Counted from the stretch's first letter, positions 1-9,009 are shown. The stretch: DNA of 64,000 nucleotides from Mycolicibacterium monacense (GCF_010731575.1 NZ_AP022617.1:5518001-5582000); one strand, 5' to 3'. Numbers and translations are program-made. The notes: a model not told the origin generated them from the letters alone.

Positions 1-957
1 CTGTCCAGCCTGCACGTCGGCGTCCCGGCCGCCGGTCGGCGCGGCGACCAGCGTCAGCAGTGTGGCCTCCGGGCGGCAGCAGAACCGCACCGGCGCGAAC
101 GGCGACGTGCCGATGCCGGCCGACACGTGCAGGGCCATATCGGCACCCCACCGCGACGCGCCCTTGGCGCGCGACCGGTCGAGCTCGCAGTTGGTCACGA
201 GGGCGCCGTAGAACGGCAGGCACAACTGTCCGCCGTGGGTGTGGCCCGCCATCACCAACTGATAGCCGTCGGCGGCGAACCGGTCGAGCACCCGCGGTTC
301 CGGTGAGTGGGTGAGACCCAGCGACAGGTTGGCCGTCGGGGTGGCCGCCCCGGCGATCGCGTCGTAGCGGTCGCGCTTGAGGTGCGGATCGTCGACACCG
401 GCCAGCGCGATGCGCAGCCCCGCGACGTCGAGTTCGCGGCGCGTGTGGGTCATGTCCAGCCAGCCACGCTCGGTGAACGCCGCGCGCAGGTCCTGCCACG
501 GCAGCGGGTGCCCGTGCACGCGGTGGCCGGGGTTGGTGACGTAGTTCAGCGGGTTCTTCAACCGCGGCGCGAAGTAGTCGTTACTGCCGAAGACGAACAC
601 GCCGGGCACCGACAGCAGCTCCGAGAGCGCCTGCACGACGGCGGGTACCGCCCGGGGATGCGCCAGGTTGTCGCCGGTGTTCACCACGAGATCGGGTTCC
701 AGACGTGCCAGGTCCCGCAGCCAGGCCTGCTTACGTCGCTGGCTGGGCCGCATGTGGAGATCGCTGAGGTGCAGCACGCGCAGCGGGGTCGACCCGGGCG
801 TGAGCACCGGCATCGTCACCTCACGCAGCGTGAACGCGTTGCGCTCGATGAGCGACGCGTACCCGATTCCCGCGGCCAGGGAGCCGGCGGTCACCGCAGC
901 GGTGTTCTTCAGGAGCTTGACCGCCGAAGCGGACGGTCGTGGCGAAGCAGCAGCCAT
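1..957 (-). CDS. metallophosphoesterase, membrane-anchored, 3' end off window
   Basis: Calcineurin-like phosphoesterase, equivalent in position to M. tuberculosis Rv3683. The N-terminus has a short hydrophobic stretch (about residues 18-32) followed by the first metal-binding block LHLSDLHM near residue 61-69. Further metal-binding blocks (GNHD-like, GHTH-like) are readable toward the window edge. The ATG at 957 is chosen because an in-frame TAG lies four codons upstream. The C-terminus runs off the window. It lies 47 bp downstream of ponA2 on the same strand, so the two are probably co-transcribed. The substrate is unknown. A second, longer metallophosphoesterase lies at 50855-52051. Confidence 0.85.
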   Translation of the reverse strand, partial: MAAASPRPSASAVKLLKNTAAVTAGSLAAGIGYASLIERNAFTLREVTMPVLTPGSTPLRVLHLSDLHMRPSQRRKQAWLRDLARLEPDLVVNTGDNLAHPRAVPAVVQALSELLSVPGVFVFGSNDYFAPRLKNPLNYVTNPGHRVHGHPLPWQDLRAAFTERGWLDMTHTRRELDVAGLRIALAGVDDPHLKRDRYDAIAGAATPTANLSLGLTHSPEPRVLDRFAADGYQLVMAGHTHGGQLCLPFYGALVTNCELDRSRAKGASRWGADMALHVSAGIGTSPFAPVRFCCRPEATLLTLVAAPTGGRDADVQAGQ

Positions 958-1004
958 GGCAGCAGCCTACTGCCAGATGGCCGCGCCCACCGCCTCCCAC
1001 CCGA

Positions 1005-3455
1005 TCACGGTGGCGGCGGTGGCGGCGGAGGTCCGAGCACCGGCACGGTGATCGGCGGTAGACCGGGGATCTCGACGACCGTCTGCCCGATCGGCGGCGG
1101 CGGTCCTCCAGGCAGGCCGGGGATGTTCGGCACGCTGTACGTCGGGGGCGGCGGCGCGGGGGCGATGCCGTTGCTGACCTGGATCGTGACGATCGATCCC
1201 GGAATGGTCTGTCCGCTCGGGTTGGTGCCGACGACCGTGCCGGCCCGCGAACTGCTGTTCACCGAGCTGGTCCCGTCGGCCACCTGGAACCCGGCGTCCT
1301 TGATGCGCTGGCGGGCCGCGTCCACGGTCAGGCCCGACACACTCGGCACCTGCGAACCGGGGCCGCCGTCGACGTAGCGCGGATCGGTCGGCGGCAGCGC
1401 CACCGGACCGAAGTTGGTGGCGATCGGTTTCATCGCCGTGAACCAGGTGCGTGCCGGTTCGTTACCGCCGAACAGGTTGCCCGAACCGCACTGGCGCAGC
1501 GGGAACGAGCACAGCTCACCCGGCGTGGGCGAATCGTCGTAGATGTAGTTCGCGGCGGCCAACTGGTTGGTGAAGCCGAGGAACGCCGAGGACCGGTTGG
1601 ACTCCGTCGTCCCGGTCTTACCGGACATCGGCAGATCCCAGCCGACCGAACCGGCCGCCCCGGCGGCGGTGCCCGCGCCGGTGTCGTCCTTGCTCAGCGC
1701 GTTGGCCAGCGTGTTCGCCAACCCCTCCGGGACCGCCTGTTCGCACGTCTCGGTGGTCACCGACACCTCTTCGCCCTTGCGGTCGAGGACCTGGGCGATC
1801 GGGTTCGGCGGGCACCAGACGCCACCGGAGGCCAGCGTCGCCGCGACGTTCGACAGTTCGAGCCCGTTGACCTCGATCGGGCCGAGCGTGAACGAGCCGA
1901 TGTTCTGCCGTTTGACGAAGTCGGCCAGGCTCTCGTTGCTCTCCGGGTCGTAGTCGCGGGCGGTGCCAGGCAGCGCGTAGGAGCGCAGGCCCAGCCGAAC
2001 GGACATGTCCACGGCGCGCGGCACACCCACCTGTGAGATGAGCTTCGCGAACGCGGTGTTCGGGGAGGTGGCCAGCGCATCGGTGACGTTCATCGACCCG
2101 CGGTAGCCGCCGGCGTTGCTCACACACCAGGTCGCCGCCGGGCAGCCCGGGCGGTCGCTGCTGCCCAGCCCCTTGGCCTGGAACGACCCCGGCACCTGCA
2201 GCTGGGTGTTGATCCCCATGCCCATCTCCATGGCGGCCGCGGTGGTGAAGATCTTGAACACCGACCCGGCGCCGTTGCCCGCAAGCGTGAACGGCTGCGG
2301 CTGCATGGTCTCGTAGGCGTCGAGGTTCAGGCCGTAGGTGCGGTTCGACGCCATCGCCAGCACCGGATGGGATTCCTTACCGGGCCGGATCACGCTCATC
2401 ACGCTCGCGACGCCCGGCGTCGTCGGATCGGCGAAATTGTCGACCGCGGACTTCACCGGGCCCTGGACATCGGGATCCAGCGTCGTCTTGATCAGGTAGC
2501 CGCCCTTGGCGACCTGTTCCTTGCTGATGCCGGCGCGGGCCAGGTACTCCAGCGCGTAGTCGCAGAAGAAGGCCCGGTCACCGGCGGCGATGCAACCCCG
2601 CGGCAACTCATTGGGGACCGGGAGCACGCCGAGCGGCTCGTTCTTGGCCGCGCGCAGTGCCTCCGCCTCGTTCGGCAGGTTCTCGATCATCGTGTCGAGG
2701 ACCAGGTTGCGGCGCGCCAGCGCACCATCGGGGTTCGTGTAGGGGTTCAGCGTGCTCGTCGACTGCACCAGCCCGGCCAGCAACGCGGACTGCTGCCAGT
2801 TCAGTTCCGAGGCGTTGACGCCGAAGTACGTCTGCGCGGCGTCCTGGATGCCGAACGCGCCGTTACCGAACGACACCAGGTTGAGGTAACGGGTCAGGAT
2901 CTCGGGTTTGGTGAACGTCTTGTCCAGCGTTAGCGCCATCCGGATCTCACGCAGCTTGCGGGCCGGGGTGGTCTCGATCGCCGCGCGCTTCTCCGAGTCG
3001 GTCTGCGCCACCACCAGCAACTGATAGTTCTTGACGTACTGCTGCTCCAGCGTCGACCCGCCGCGGGTGTCGGTGTCACCGCGCAGGTAGCCGGCCAACC
3101 CGGTGAGCGTGCCCTGCCAGTCCACGCCGTTGTGTTCGGCGAACCGCTTGTCCTCGATGGACACGATCGCCAACTTCATCGTGTTGGCGATCTGCTCGCT
3201 GGGCACCTCGAAACGTCGCTGGGAGTACAGCCACGCGATCGTGTTGCCCTTGGCGTCGACCATCGTCGACACCTGCGGGATCTCACCCTCGACGAGAGCG
3301 GCCGAACCGTTGGCGACGACGTCGGATGCGCGGTTGGACATCAGACCGATGCCGCCGACCACGGGGAACATGAGTGCGGCGGCCAGCACGCTGGCCAGCA
3401 AGCAGCACCAGGCGAGCTTGACGACCGTGACGGCTGTTGGCGGACGCTCCGGCAT
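1005..3455 (-). CDS. ponA2: bifunctional class A penicillin-binding protein PonA2
   Basis: Peptidoglycan glycosyltransferase/transpeptidase of 816 aa. One N-terminal membrane segment lies at residues 13-38. The GT51 domain has the catalytic Glu in IEDKRF (E101) and GGSTLEQQ (132-139). The transpeptidase carries SVFK (Ser398-Lys401), SPN (464-466) and KTGT (613-616). One PASTA repeat (about 690-760) precedes a very Pro/Gly-rich tail, which is typical of mycobacterial PonA2. It acts at the outer face of the inner membrane in cell-wall synthesis. It is divergent from whiB4 and precedes a metallophosphoesterase. The ATG at 3455 is the natural start, just ahead of the membrane segment. Confidence 0.96.
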   Translation of the reverse strand: MPERPPTAVTVVKLAWCCLLASVLAAALMFPVVGGIGLMSNRASDVVANGSAALVEGEIPQVSTMVDAKGNTIAWLYSQRRFEVPSEQIANTMKLAIVSIEDKRFAEHNGVDWQGTLTGLAGYLRGDTDTRGGSTLEQQYVKNYQLLVVAQTDSEKRAAIETTPARKLREIRMALTLDKTFTKPEILTRYLNLVSFGNGAFGIQDAAQTYFGVNASELNWQQSALLAGLVQSTSTLNPYTNPDGALARRNLVLDTMIENLPNEAEALRAAKNEPLGVLPVPNELPRGCIAAGDRAFFCDYALEYLARAGISKEQVAKGGYLIKTTLDPDVQGPVKSAVDNFADPTTPGVASVMSVIRPGKESHPVLAMASNRTYGLNLDAYETMQPQPFTLAGNGAGSVFKIFTTAAAMEMGMGINTQLQVPGSFQAKGLGSSDRPGCPAATWCVSNAGGYRGSMNVTDALATSPNTAFAKLISQVGVPRAVDMSVRLGLRSYALPGTARDYDPESNESLADFVKRQNIGSFTLGPIEVNGLELSNVAATLASGGVWCPPNPIAQVLDRKGEEVSVTTETCEQAVPEGLANTLANALSKDDTGAGTAAGAAGSVGWDLPMSGKTGTTESNRSSAFLGFTNQLAAANYIYDDSPTPGELCSFPLRQCGSGNLFGGNEPARTWFTAMKPIATNFGPVALPPTDPRYVDGGPGSQVPSVSGLTVDAARQRIKDAGFQVADGTSSVNSSSRAGTVVGTNPSGQTIPGSIVTIQVSNGIAPAPPPPTYSVPNIPGLPGGPPPPIGQTVVEIPGLPPITVPVLGPPPPPPPP

Positions 3456-3750
3456 GTGTACAGAGTAACGACGACGCCCAGCGGCATCGCCGCAGCAGCT
3501 GGATTGCGGGGCTTTGCGGTCACCCGTGCGCCGCGCCGGGATTCTTCAATATCTAAGAAGTTGATCAGACGGCACGGCCGTCCCAAAAAAGTCGGCTGGA
3601 AACTGTTGCGTAAATGTGCCCTGACCACCTAGCTTGGACACACAGTGCGATCCAGGACACACTAACTGGCGCAGTGTGGCGTAGATCGCATCAGCGTTCT
3701 ACTCCGGAGGATCACCGTCGGGTGCGACGGCTGGAACGAAGGGATCGCTG
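3456..3750. promoter_or_regulatory. divergent ponA2/whiB4 intergenic region
   Basis: This 295-bp divergent spacer must hold promoters for both genes. Visible elements are a GC-rich inverted repeat, GACGGC/GCCGTC, at 3568-3582 followed by an A6 run. There is a possible plus-strand promoter, TTGCGT (3606-3611), 18 bp, TAGCTT (3630-3635). A direct repeat GGACACAC occurs at 3636-3643 and 3655-3662, just downstream of that -10. The repeat could be a regulator site near the whiB4 transcript start. No gene was found here. Confidence 0.4.
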
Positions 3751-4107
3751 GTGTCTAGTATTCGGCCCGCGGTGCGCAAGACCACGACAACCGTCCCCTC
3801 CTCGCCTCCCGTACAAGGTGCTGAGGCCGAAGCGCGGATCGCCTGGGTTTCCCAGGCCCGCTGCCGGCAGGCCGACCCGGACGAGCTCTTCGTCCGCGGC
3901 GCCGCGCAGCGCAAGGCCGCGGTGATCTGTCGTCACTGCCCGGTCATCCTCGAATGCGGTGCGGACGCCCTCGACAACCGCGTCGAGTTCGGCGTGTGGG
4001 GTGGTATGACCGAACGTCAGCGTCGGGCGTTGCTCAAGCAGCATCCCGAGGTCGTTTCCTGGGCCGAGTTCTTCTCCGCACAGCGCAAGCACCGCAGCGC
4101 GGTCTGA
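3751..4107 (+). CDS. whiB4: WhiB-family iron-sulfur redox regulator WhiB4
   Basis: A 118-aa WhiB protein, the same length as M. tuberculosis WhiB4. The four cluster-ligating cysteines are C38, C60, C63 and C69 (C-X21-C-X2-C-X5-C), followed by the GVWGG turn (81-85) and a basic DNA-binding tail. WhiB proteins bind a 4Fe-4S cluster that responds to O2 and NO; WhiB4 is known as a redox-responsive repressor of oxidative-stress genes. The start is GTG with GAAGGGA about 7 nt upstream. It lies divergent from ponA2 and convergent with the ATPase pair, in an order conserved with M. tuberculosis. Confidence 0.95.
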   Translation: MSSIRPAVRKTTTTVPSSPPVQGAEAEARIAWVSQARCRQADPDELFVRGAAQRKAAVICRHCPVILECGADALDNRVEFGVWGGMTERQRRALLKQHPEVVSWAEFFSAQRKHRSAV

Positions 4108-4124
4108 CTCTACTTCTCCCGAAT

Positions 4125-4139
4125 GCCGCCTCAGGCGGC
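4125..4139. terminator. short hairpin between convergent whiB4 and ATPase gene
   Basis: GCCGCC-TCA-GGCGGC is a perfect 6-bp stem with a 3-nt loop. It overlaps the stop codon of the minus-strand ATPase gene. It has no T-run, so it is at best a weak or Rho-assisted bidirectional terminator. It is the only structure in the 23-bp gap. Confidence 0.3.
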
Positions 4140-5261
4140 GCTGGCCGTCCCGGTGATCTGATCGGCGATCGCCCGCAGCGCGTCGAGGTCTGAGACGTCG
4201 AACGGCAGCGAAGGAACACCGACGATCGCGACATGCGGGTTGGCGCCGGTGAATCGCGACAGCAGCCGCACCTCGCGCTTGGCGGTCTGCGTGCGGTCCG
4301 CGTGAATTCGCAGTGCCGCCACCGTCAACGACTCAGGATCCTTCTCCGCCAGCGCGTCGGCCACCTCGCTGGCCTTCTCCGCGTGCAGTGAGCACAGCGT
4401 CGGATGCGTGCGGTTGAGGATCAGCCCCGCCAGCGGCATCCGCTCCGAGGACAGCCGGTCGACGAAGAACGAGGCCTCCCGCAACGCATCGGGTTCGGCC
4501 GCCGACACCACCACGAACTGGGTCCCGCGTCGTTTGAGCAGATCGTAGGTCCGGTCGGCCTTCTCGCGGAAGCCGCCGAACGTCGCGTCCAGTGACTGAA
4601 CGAAACCTGCTGCGTCCGAGAGCATTTGAGACCCGAGAATGGTGGACATGGCCTTCATGGCCAGTCCGACCGCGCCGGTGACCAGTTTCCCGATACCCCG
4701 GCCGGGGGCCAGGAGCATGCGCCACAACCGGCTGTCCATGAAACTGCCGAGGCGTTTGGGGGCGTCGAGAAAGTCCAGGGCGTTGCGCGACGGTGGAGTG
4801 TCCACCACGATCAGATCCCACTTGTCCTGCGCGAGAAGCTGTCCCAGCTTCTCCATCGCCATGTACTCCTGCGTGCCGGCCAGCGACGTCGCCACCGTTT
4901 GGTAGAACTGGTTGTCCAGGATCGCGTCCGCCCGGTCGGGACCCGAGTACTGGATCACCATCTCGTCGAACGTGCGACGCATGTCGAGCATCATCGCGTG
5001 CAGTTCACCGGTCACCTCGGGCGCCAACGGCACACGCTGCGGGGTGTTCCCCAGATCCTTGATGCCGAGCGCCTGCGCGAGCCGCTTGGCCGGGTCGATG
5101 GTCAGCACCACCACGGTGCGGCCGTACTCGGCGGCCCGCAACGCCATCGCCGCAGCGGTGGTGGTCTTGCCGACGCCGCCGGCGCCGCAGCAGACCACCA
5201 CCCGGTTGGAGGTGTCGGTGAGGATCGCGGCCATGTCGAGGGCGGGCGGTGTCGTACTCAT
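4131..5261 (-). CDS. ArsA/Get3-family P-loop ATPase (Rv3680-like)
   Basis: Anion-transporter/Get3-family ATPase of 376 aa with the deviant Walker [10 protein letters not shown] (26-34), a switch DPAKR and the VDTPPS Walker B region. A homologous partner is encoded directly upstream, and the pair probably acts as a heterodimer in the cytoplasm. An arsenic role is not implied, since no ArsB or ArsR is nearby. The ATG at 5261 is chosen because GAGGAG lies 10 nt upstream. A longer reading from 5351 would overlap the upstream gene and translate an interspersed repeat (5265-5296). M. tuberculosis Rv3679/Rv3680 homologues have been linked to stress tolerance. Confidence 0.88.
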   Translation of the reverse strand: MSTTPPALDMAAILTDTSNRVVVCCGAGGVGKTTTAAAMALRAAEYGRTVVVLTIDPAKRLAQALGIKDLGNTPQRVPLAPEVTGELHAMMLDMRRTFDEMVIQYSGPDRADAILDNQFYQTVATSLAGTQEYMAMEKLGQLLAQDKWDLIVVDTPPSRNALDFLDAPKRLGSFMDSRLWRMLLAPGRGIGKLVTGAVGLAMKAMSTILGSQMLSDAAGFVQSLDATFGGFREKADRTYDLLKRRGTQFVVVSAAEPDALREASFFVDRLSSERMPLAGLILNRTHPTLCSLHAEKASEVADALAEKDPESLTVAALRIHADRTQTAKREVRLLSRFTGANPHVAIVGVPSLPFDVSDLDALRAIADQITGTASAA

Positions 5262-5264
5262 CGG

Positions 5265-5296
5265 GCTTGTCTCCTCTTCGCGCAAGCGCTCATCGG
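5265..5296. repeat. short interspersed repeat, family B copy 1
   Basis: A 32-nt element in the 28-bp gap between the two ATPase genes, extending a few bases into the upstream gene. It matches 34474-34499 at 25 of 26 aligned bases, apart from small indels: GCTTG, CTCCTC, then GCAAGCGCTC and a TCGG end. On the minus strand it supplies the GAGGAG used as ribosome-binding site by the downstream ATPase gene. Confidence 0.55.
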
Positions 5297-6309
5297 ACTC
5301 CTTGGTGGGCAAGCACTTCAGCGAGTTCATAAAGGCTGCCGAGGTCGACACCTTCGGGCAGGGCGGGCAGTTCGAGCCGTGGCATCTCGATGCGGGTGAG
5401 TTCCTCGGCGGTCTCCGAACGCGCCTTGATGCGGGTGGCGTGCTGGATCGTCTCGGTCAGCAGACCGGCGAAATCGTTGTCGGACAACTCGATTCCCACA
5501 GACGCGAGATCGGCGCGGATGGCGTCGCCGTCGACGTCGCCCTCGGCGGCCTTGGCCAGATCGTCGGGCGACAGGTAGGCCGGTATGTTGCGGTTGACGA
5601 TGACGCTGCCGATCGGCAGCCCGATCTCCTTGAGCTCGTCGATGGCCTCCAGCGTCTCCTGCATGGGCAGCGCCTCGAGCAGGGTGACGAGGTGGATGGC
5701 GGTGATGTCGGAGTGCAGCACCTTCACCACGCTCTCGGCCTGCGAGTGCACCGGTCCACCCTTGGCGAGATCCGACACCGCCTTGGTGACGTCCAGGAAC
5801 CGCGCGATCCGGCCGGTGGGCGGGGAGTCCACGACCACCGCGTCGTACACCGGCTGCTTGCCCTTCTCCGCGCGGGTGACGATCTCGCGGATCTTGCCGG
5901 TGAGCAGCACGTCACGCAGACCCGGCGCGATCGTGGTGGCGAACTCGACCGCGCCGATCCGGCGCATCGCCCGCCCGGCCAGGCCGAGGTTGTAGAACAT
6001 GTCGAGGTATTCGAGGAACGCCGCTTCGGTGTCGATGGCCAGCGCGTTGACCTGCCCGCCACCGTCCGCGGTCGCGATCTTGACCTCTTTGTAGGGCAGC
6101 GGCGGCACGTCGAAGAGCTGAGCGATGCCCTGACGGCCCTCGACCTCGACGAGCAACACCTTGCGGCCGCCCGCGGCGAGTGCCAGGGCGAGCGCCGCGG
6201 CGATCGTCGACTTGCCGGTACCGCCCTTGCCGGTGACGAAGTGCAGTTTCACCTTGGTCAGCCGTGACGGCCAGCCGACGGCTCTACCGCCGTTGGTAGT
6301 TGTTGCCAC
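5290..6309 (-). CDS. ArsA/Get3-family P-loop ATPase (Rv3679-like)
   Basis: A 339-aa ATPase with the typical KGGTGKST signature (28-35) of the ArsA/Get3/MinD superfamily, and a VDSPPTG switch. It is the first gene of a two-gene unit with the paralogous ATPase 28 bp downstream, and it is divergent from the DUF4177 gene. The GTG start at 6309 gives a protein within one residue of M. tuberculosis Rv3679 (340 aa). The upstream ribosome-binding site is weak (CAGAGG). The client or cargo is not evident; no tail-anchored protein gene is adjacent. Confidence 0.88.
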   Translation of the reverse strand: MATTTNGGRAVGWPSRLTKVKLHFVTGKGGTGKSTIAAALALALAAGGRKVLLVEVEGRQGIAQLFDVPPLPYKEVKIATADGGGQVNALAIDTEAAFLEYLDMFYNLGLAGRAMRRIGAVEFATTIAPGLRDVLLTGKIREIVTRAEKGKQPVYDAVVVDSPPTGRIARFLDVTKAVSDLAKGGPVHSQAESVVKVLHSDITAIHLVTLLEALPMQETLEAIDELKEIGLPIGSVIVNRNIPAYLSPDDLAKAAEGDVDGDAIRADLASVGIELSDNDFAGLLTETIQHATRIKARSETAEELTRIEMPRLELPALPEGVDLGSLYELAEVLAHQGVR

Positions 6310-6357
6310 CTCTGCATGCTAGCTGTGGGTCCACCGCCGCCCGATAAGCTCAGCGCC

Positions 6358-6519
6358 ATGAGCCAACCGACGCAGTGGGAATACGCGACCGTGCCGTTGC
6401 TGACGCACGCCACCAAACAGATCCTCGATCAGTGGGGCGCCGACGGCTGGGAGCTGGTCGCGGTGCTGCCCGGTCCGACCGGTGAGCAGCACGTCGCCTA
6501 TCTGAAGCGGCCCAAGTGA
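6358..6519 (+). CDS. small DUF4177-type protein (Rv3678A-like)
   Basis: A 53-aa protein beginning MSQPTQWEYATVPLL with WGADGWELV in the middle, the hallmark of DUF4177-type small proteins. Position and sequence match M. tuberculosis Rv3678A. An upstream in-frame start at 6316 is rejected because homology begins at this ATG. Its stop overlaps the GTG start of the RidA-family gene (GTGA), so the two are translationally coupled. Function is unknown. Confidence 0.82.
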   Translation: MSQPTQWEYATVPLLTHATKQILDQWGADGWELVAVLPGPTGEQHVAYLKRPK

Positions 6520-7004
6520 GCACCTGGGGCGAGCGCAGCGACGGGGGAAGATCATGGTCCGAGCGCCTGGCGGAGCTGGGCATCGAGCTTCCGGAGGTCG
6601 TGGCGCCGCTCGCGGCCTACGTGCCGGCCGTGCGAACCGGGAACCTGGTCTACACCGCCGGGCAGCTGCCGATCGTCTCCGGTGAACTGACCCGCACCGG
6701 CAAGGTCGGCGCCGACGTCGACCCGGACGACGCCAAGGATCTCGCGCGGCTGTGCGGCCTCAACGCACTCGCCGCGGTCGACGCGCTCGTCGGCATCGAC
6801 GCGGTCACCCGGGTGGTCAAGGTGGTCGGGTTCGTCGCCTCGGCGCCCGGCTTCGGCGGTCAACCCGGTGTCGTCAACGGCGCATCGGAGTTGTTCGGCG
6901 AGGTGTTCGGCGACGCCGGCGCGCACGCCCGATCCGCGGTCGGGGTGTCGGAGTTGCCGCGCAACGCCCCGGTCGAGGTCGAGATCGTCGTCGAGGTCGG
7001 TTAG
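6516..7004 (+). CDS. RidA/YjgF-family protein (Rv3678c-like)
   Basis: RidA-superfamily protein of 162 aa with the [20 protein letters not shown] and SAVGVSELP blocks. RidA proteins are trimeric enzymes that hydrolyse reactive enamine/imine intermediates; this subgroup is larger than classical RidA (about 130 aa) and may differ in activity. The GTG start overlaps the previous stop by 4 bp. Residues about 6-16 are encoded by an interspersed repeat (6531-6565) that is also found inside the gene at 55684. An ancestral start may therefore have lain nearer the SERLAELG segment. Confidence 0.88.
   Translation: MSTWGERSDGGRSWSERLAELGIELPEVVAPLAAYVPAVRTGNLVYTAGQLPIVSGELTRTGKVGADVDPDDAKDLARLCGLNALAAVDALVGIDAVTRVVKVVGFVASAPGFGGQPGVVNGASELFGEVFGDAGAHARSAVGVSELPRNAPVEVEIVVEVG
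6531..6565. repeat. short interspersed repeat, family A copy 1
   Basis: A 35-nt element at the 5' end of the RidA-family gene. It begins GAGCGCAGCGAC and ends ATGGTCCGAGCG. It aligns with 56086-56116 with 28 of 31 bases identical and a single 4-nt (GATC) gap. It is in frame and encodes [12 protein letters not shown]. Confidence 0.6.
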
Positions 7005-7008
7005 GGCG

Positions 7009-7788
7009 GTGAGCGCACCCGAGCATCCGGCATACGGGCTACTGCGCCCGGTGACCGAGACCGCCTCGGTGCTGTTGTGCAACAACCCGGGGCTGATGAC
7101 GCTCGACGGCACGAACACCTGGGTGCTGCGCGCACCGGGCAGTGACGAACTGGTGATCGTCGACCCCGGGCCCGACGACGACGAACACATCGCGAAGGTC
7201 GCCGAACTCGGCCGGATCGCGCTGGTGCTGATCAGCCACAAACACGAGGACCACACCGGCGGGATCGACAAGATCGTCGACCGTACGGGTGCGGTCGTCC
7301 GGTCGGTCGGCAGCGGATTCCTGCGCGGTCTCGGAGGTCCGCTCACCGACGGTGAGGTCATCGACGCGGCGGGGCTGCGCATCACCGTGATGGCCACGCC
7401 CGGCCACACCGCCGACTCGCTGTCGTTCGTCCTCGACGACGCGGTGCTGACCGCCGACACCGTGCTCGGGCGCGGCACCACCGTCATCGACACCGAGGAC
7501 GGCAGCCTGCGCGACTACCTCGAATCCCTACACCGGCTGCAGGGCCTGGGCCGGCGGACGGTGCTGCCCGGGCACGGCCCCGACCTGCCCGACCTCGAGG
7601 CCGTCACGGCCATGTATCTCACCCACCGTGAGGAGCGGCTCGACCAGGTGCGGGCGGCGTTGCGTGAACTCGGTGACGACGCGACGGCGCGCCAGGTCGT
7701 CGAACACGTCTACACCGATGTCGACGAGAAGCTGTGGGACGCCGCGGAGAAGTCGGTCGAAGCCCAGCTGGACTACCTGCGCACGTGA
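7009..7788 (+). CDS. metallo-beta-lactamase-fold hydrolase (Rv3677c-like)
   Basis: MBL-fold hydrolase of 259 aa. The metal-binding motif is HKHEDH (H77, H79, D81, H82), with later GHTADS and GHGPD motifs contributing metal ligands. The C-terminal winged-helix-like segment resembles LACTB2-type hydrolases (glyoxalase II or nuclease-like). It is probably cytosolic. The GTG at 7009 is chosen because it follows the RidA stop by only 4 bp and gives a length close to M. tuberculosis Rv3677c. Longer readings run inside the RidA gene in another frame. The substrate is unknown. Confidence 0.87.
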   Translation: MSAPEHPAYGLLRPVTETASVLLCNNPGLMTLDGTNTWVLRAPGSDELVIVDPGPDDDEHIAKVAELGRIALVLISHKHEDHTGGIDKIVDRTGAVVRSVGSGFLRGLGGPLTDGEVIDAAGLRITVMATPGHTADSLSFVLDDAVLTADTVLGRGTTVIDTEDGSLRDYLESLHRLQGLGRRTVLPGHGPDLPDLEAVTAMYLTHREERLDQVRAALRELGDDATARQVVEHVYTDVDEKLWDAAEKSVEAQLDYLRT

Positions 7789-7837
7789 TTTCGGCGTGTT
7801 CAGTCGCGTCAGGCGCGACCGGCCACGCCGAAATCAC
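7785..7837. terminator. bidirectional terminator between MBL gene and crp
   Basis: A perfect 14-bp inverted repeat has arms at 7785-7798 and 7824-7837 (GTGATTTCGGCGTG and its complement). The loop contains a second stem, GTCGCG/CGCGAC (7803-7808/7814-7819). It starts in the last codons of the MBL gene and ends 5 bp before the crp stop, so it serves both convergent transcripts. Confidence 0.75.
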
Positions 7838-7842
7838 CGGGA

Positions 7843-8517
7843 CTAGCGAGCGCGGCGGGCCAGCCGTTCGGAGTCGCTGATCAGCACGCTCTTGCCCTCG
7901 AGGCGGATCCAGCCGCGGTGGGCGAAGTCGGCGAGCGCCTTGTTCACGGTCTCGCGGGAGGCGCCGACGAGCTGGGCGATCTCCTCCTGCGTCAGGTCGT
8001 GGGTGACGCGCAGCGCACCGCCCTCCTGGGTGCCGAACCGCTGCGCGAGCTGGAGCAGCTGCTTGGCCACGCGGCCGGGCACGTCGGTGAAGATCAGGTC
8101 GGCGAGGTTGTTGTTGGTGCGACGCAGCCGGCGGGCCAGAACACGCAGCAGCTGCTCGGCGATCTCGGGGCGGTCGGCGATCCACGCACGCAGCGCCTCG
8201 CGGTCCATCGACACGGCGCGCACCTCGGTGATCGTGGTGGCGCTCGACGTGCGCGGTCCGGGGTCGAAGATCGAGAGCTCACCGAACATGTCGCTCGGGC
8301 CCATGATCGTCAGGAGGTTCTCGCGGCCGTCGGGGGAGCGACGGCCGATCTTCACCTTGCCGTTGATGATGATGTAGAGCCGGTCACCGGGCTCGCCCTC
8401 GGCGAACACGGTGTGCCCGCGCGGGAAGTCCACGGGCTGCAATTGCTTGGTGAGCGCGGAAACGGCGCTGGGTTCGACTCCCTGGAAGATTCCGGCCCTG
8501 GCCAGGATCTCGTCCAC
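7843..8517 (-). CDS. crp: cAMP receptor protein CRP (Rv3676 orthologue)
   Basis: CRP/FNR-family transcription factor of 224 aa. The cyclic-nucleotide pocket is visible as FGELS (78-82) and the R89/T90 region. The C-terminal winged helix-turn-helix is [18 protein letters not shown] (about 178-195). Length and sequence match M. tuberculosis Rv3676, a cAMP-binding global regulator recognising TGTGA-N6-TCACA-like sites. The GTG start has AGAGGGG upstream. A class III adenylyl cyclase lies in the same window (31536-33122), and a matching CRP box abuts acs (16698-16713). Confidence 0.96.
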   Translation of the reverse strand: MDEILARAGIFQGVEPSAVSALTKQLQPVDFPRGHTVFAEGEPGDRLYIIINGKVKIGRRSPDGRENLLTIMGPSDMFGELSIFDPGPRTSSATTITEVRAVSMDREALRAWIADRPEIAEQLLRVLARRLRRTNNNLADLIFTDVPGRVAKQLLQLAQRFGTQEGGALRVTHDLTQEEIAQLVGASRETVNKALADFAHRGWIRLEGKSVLISDSERLARRAR

Positions 8518-8617
8518 GTTGCCCCTCTTAAGCTGTTGGGTTGGATGACATACGAAGCCGACCTCTACTGGTTAGCGTGCCCAGTGTAGAGGTATTCCGT
8601 TTCGCAACGTGCCAACG

Positions 8618-8902
8618 CTACACACGATTGGCATGGCGGGTCGGCTGAAACTGCGGATTCGGCCGGTGCGGGATGTACACCCGCGCCGGAACCTCCGCTC
8701 CCGTCGTCCGGGTCGGAAGCGTCTCGACCGGTTCCAGACGGGTCTGCTGACGGTGCTCGCGCTCGGCCTCCGCCCGCAGGAGGAAGTCGTCGACGTCCGA
8801 CGCCGACACGGTGTTGCGGGCGAGACCGGATTCCAGGCGTTCGAGTCCGAAGGTCGCCACCATGAGCAACCAGGGGATGAAACCCACGAACAACCAGGAC
8901 AC
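8618..8902 (-). CDS. small membrane protein (Rv3675-like)
   Basis: A 94-aa protein with one N-terminal transmembrane segment (WLFVGFIPWLLMVATFGL) and a charged cytosolic tail. Position upstream of crp and divergent from nth matches M. tuberculosis Rv3675 (a possible membrane protein). The GTG at 8902 is the only available start after an in-frame TGA about 27 nt upstream, and it has no clear ribosome-binding site. The hydrophobic reading actually extends a few codons further upstream. Function is unknown. Confidence 0.65.
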   Translation of the reverse strand: MSWLFVGFIPWLLMVATFGLERLESGLARNTVSASDVDDFLLRAEAEREHRQQTRLEPVETLPTRTTGAEVPARVYIPHRPNPQFQPTRHANRV

Positions 8903-9009
8903 AACGCAGAAGTAAACCGGGCCAAGGTCTCAGCGTGATCACGAATCGCCACCGGTATCGAGCACCTTGATCACGGTCGCCGTCAGGGCTCTCGCCTAGT
9001 CTGGTTGCC

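Noticed and set aside
1618..2127. Open frames in other registers inside ponA2, topA and the NRPS
   Set aside because: They have Arg/Pro-rich composition typical of out-of-frame reading in high-GC DNA, lack motifs, and lie wholly inside well-supported genes.
5262..5351. N-terminal extension of the Rv3680-like ATPase to 5351
   Set aside because: It overlaps the upstream gene and translates the interspersed repeat; the ATG at 5261 has a good ribosome-binding site and the family start.
8934..8973. Two TGATCAC motifs before nth as an operator pair
   Set aside because: The motif is short and partly self-complementary, and no flanking similarity extends it; it could be chance.
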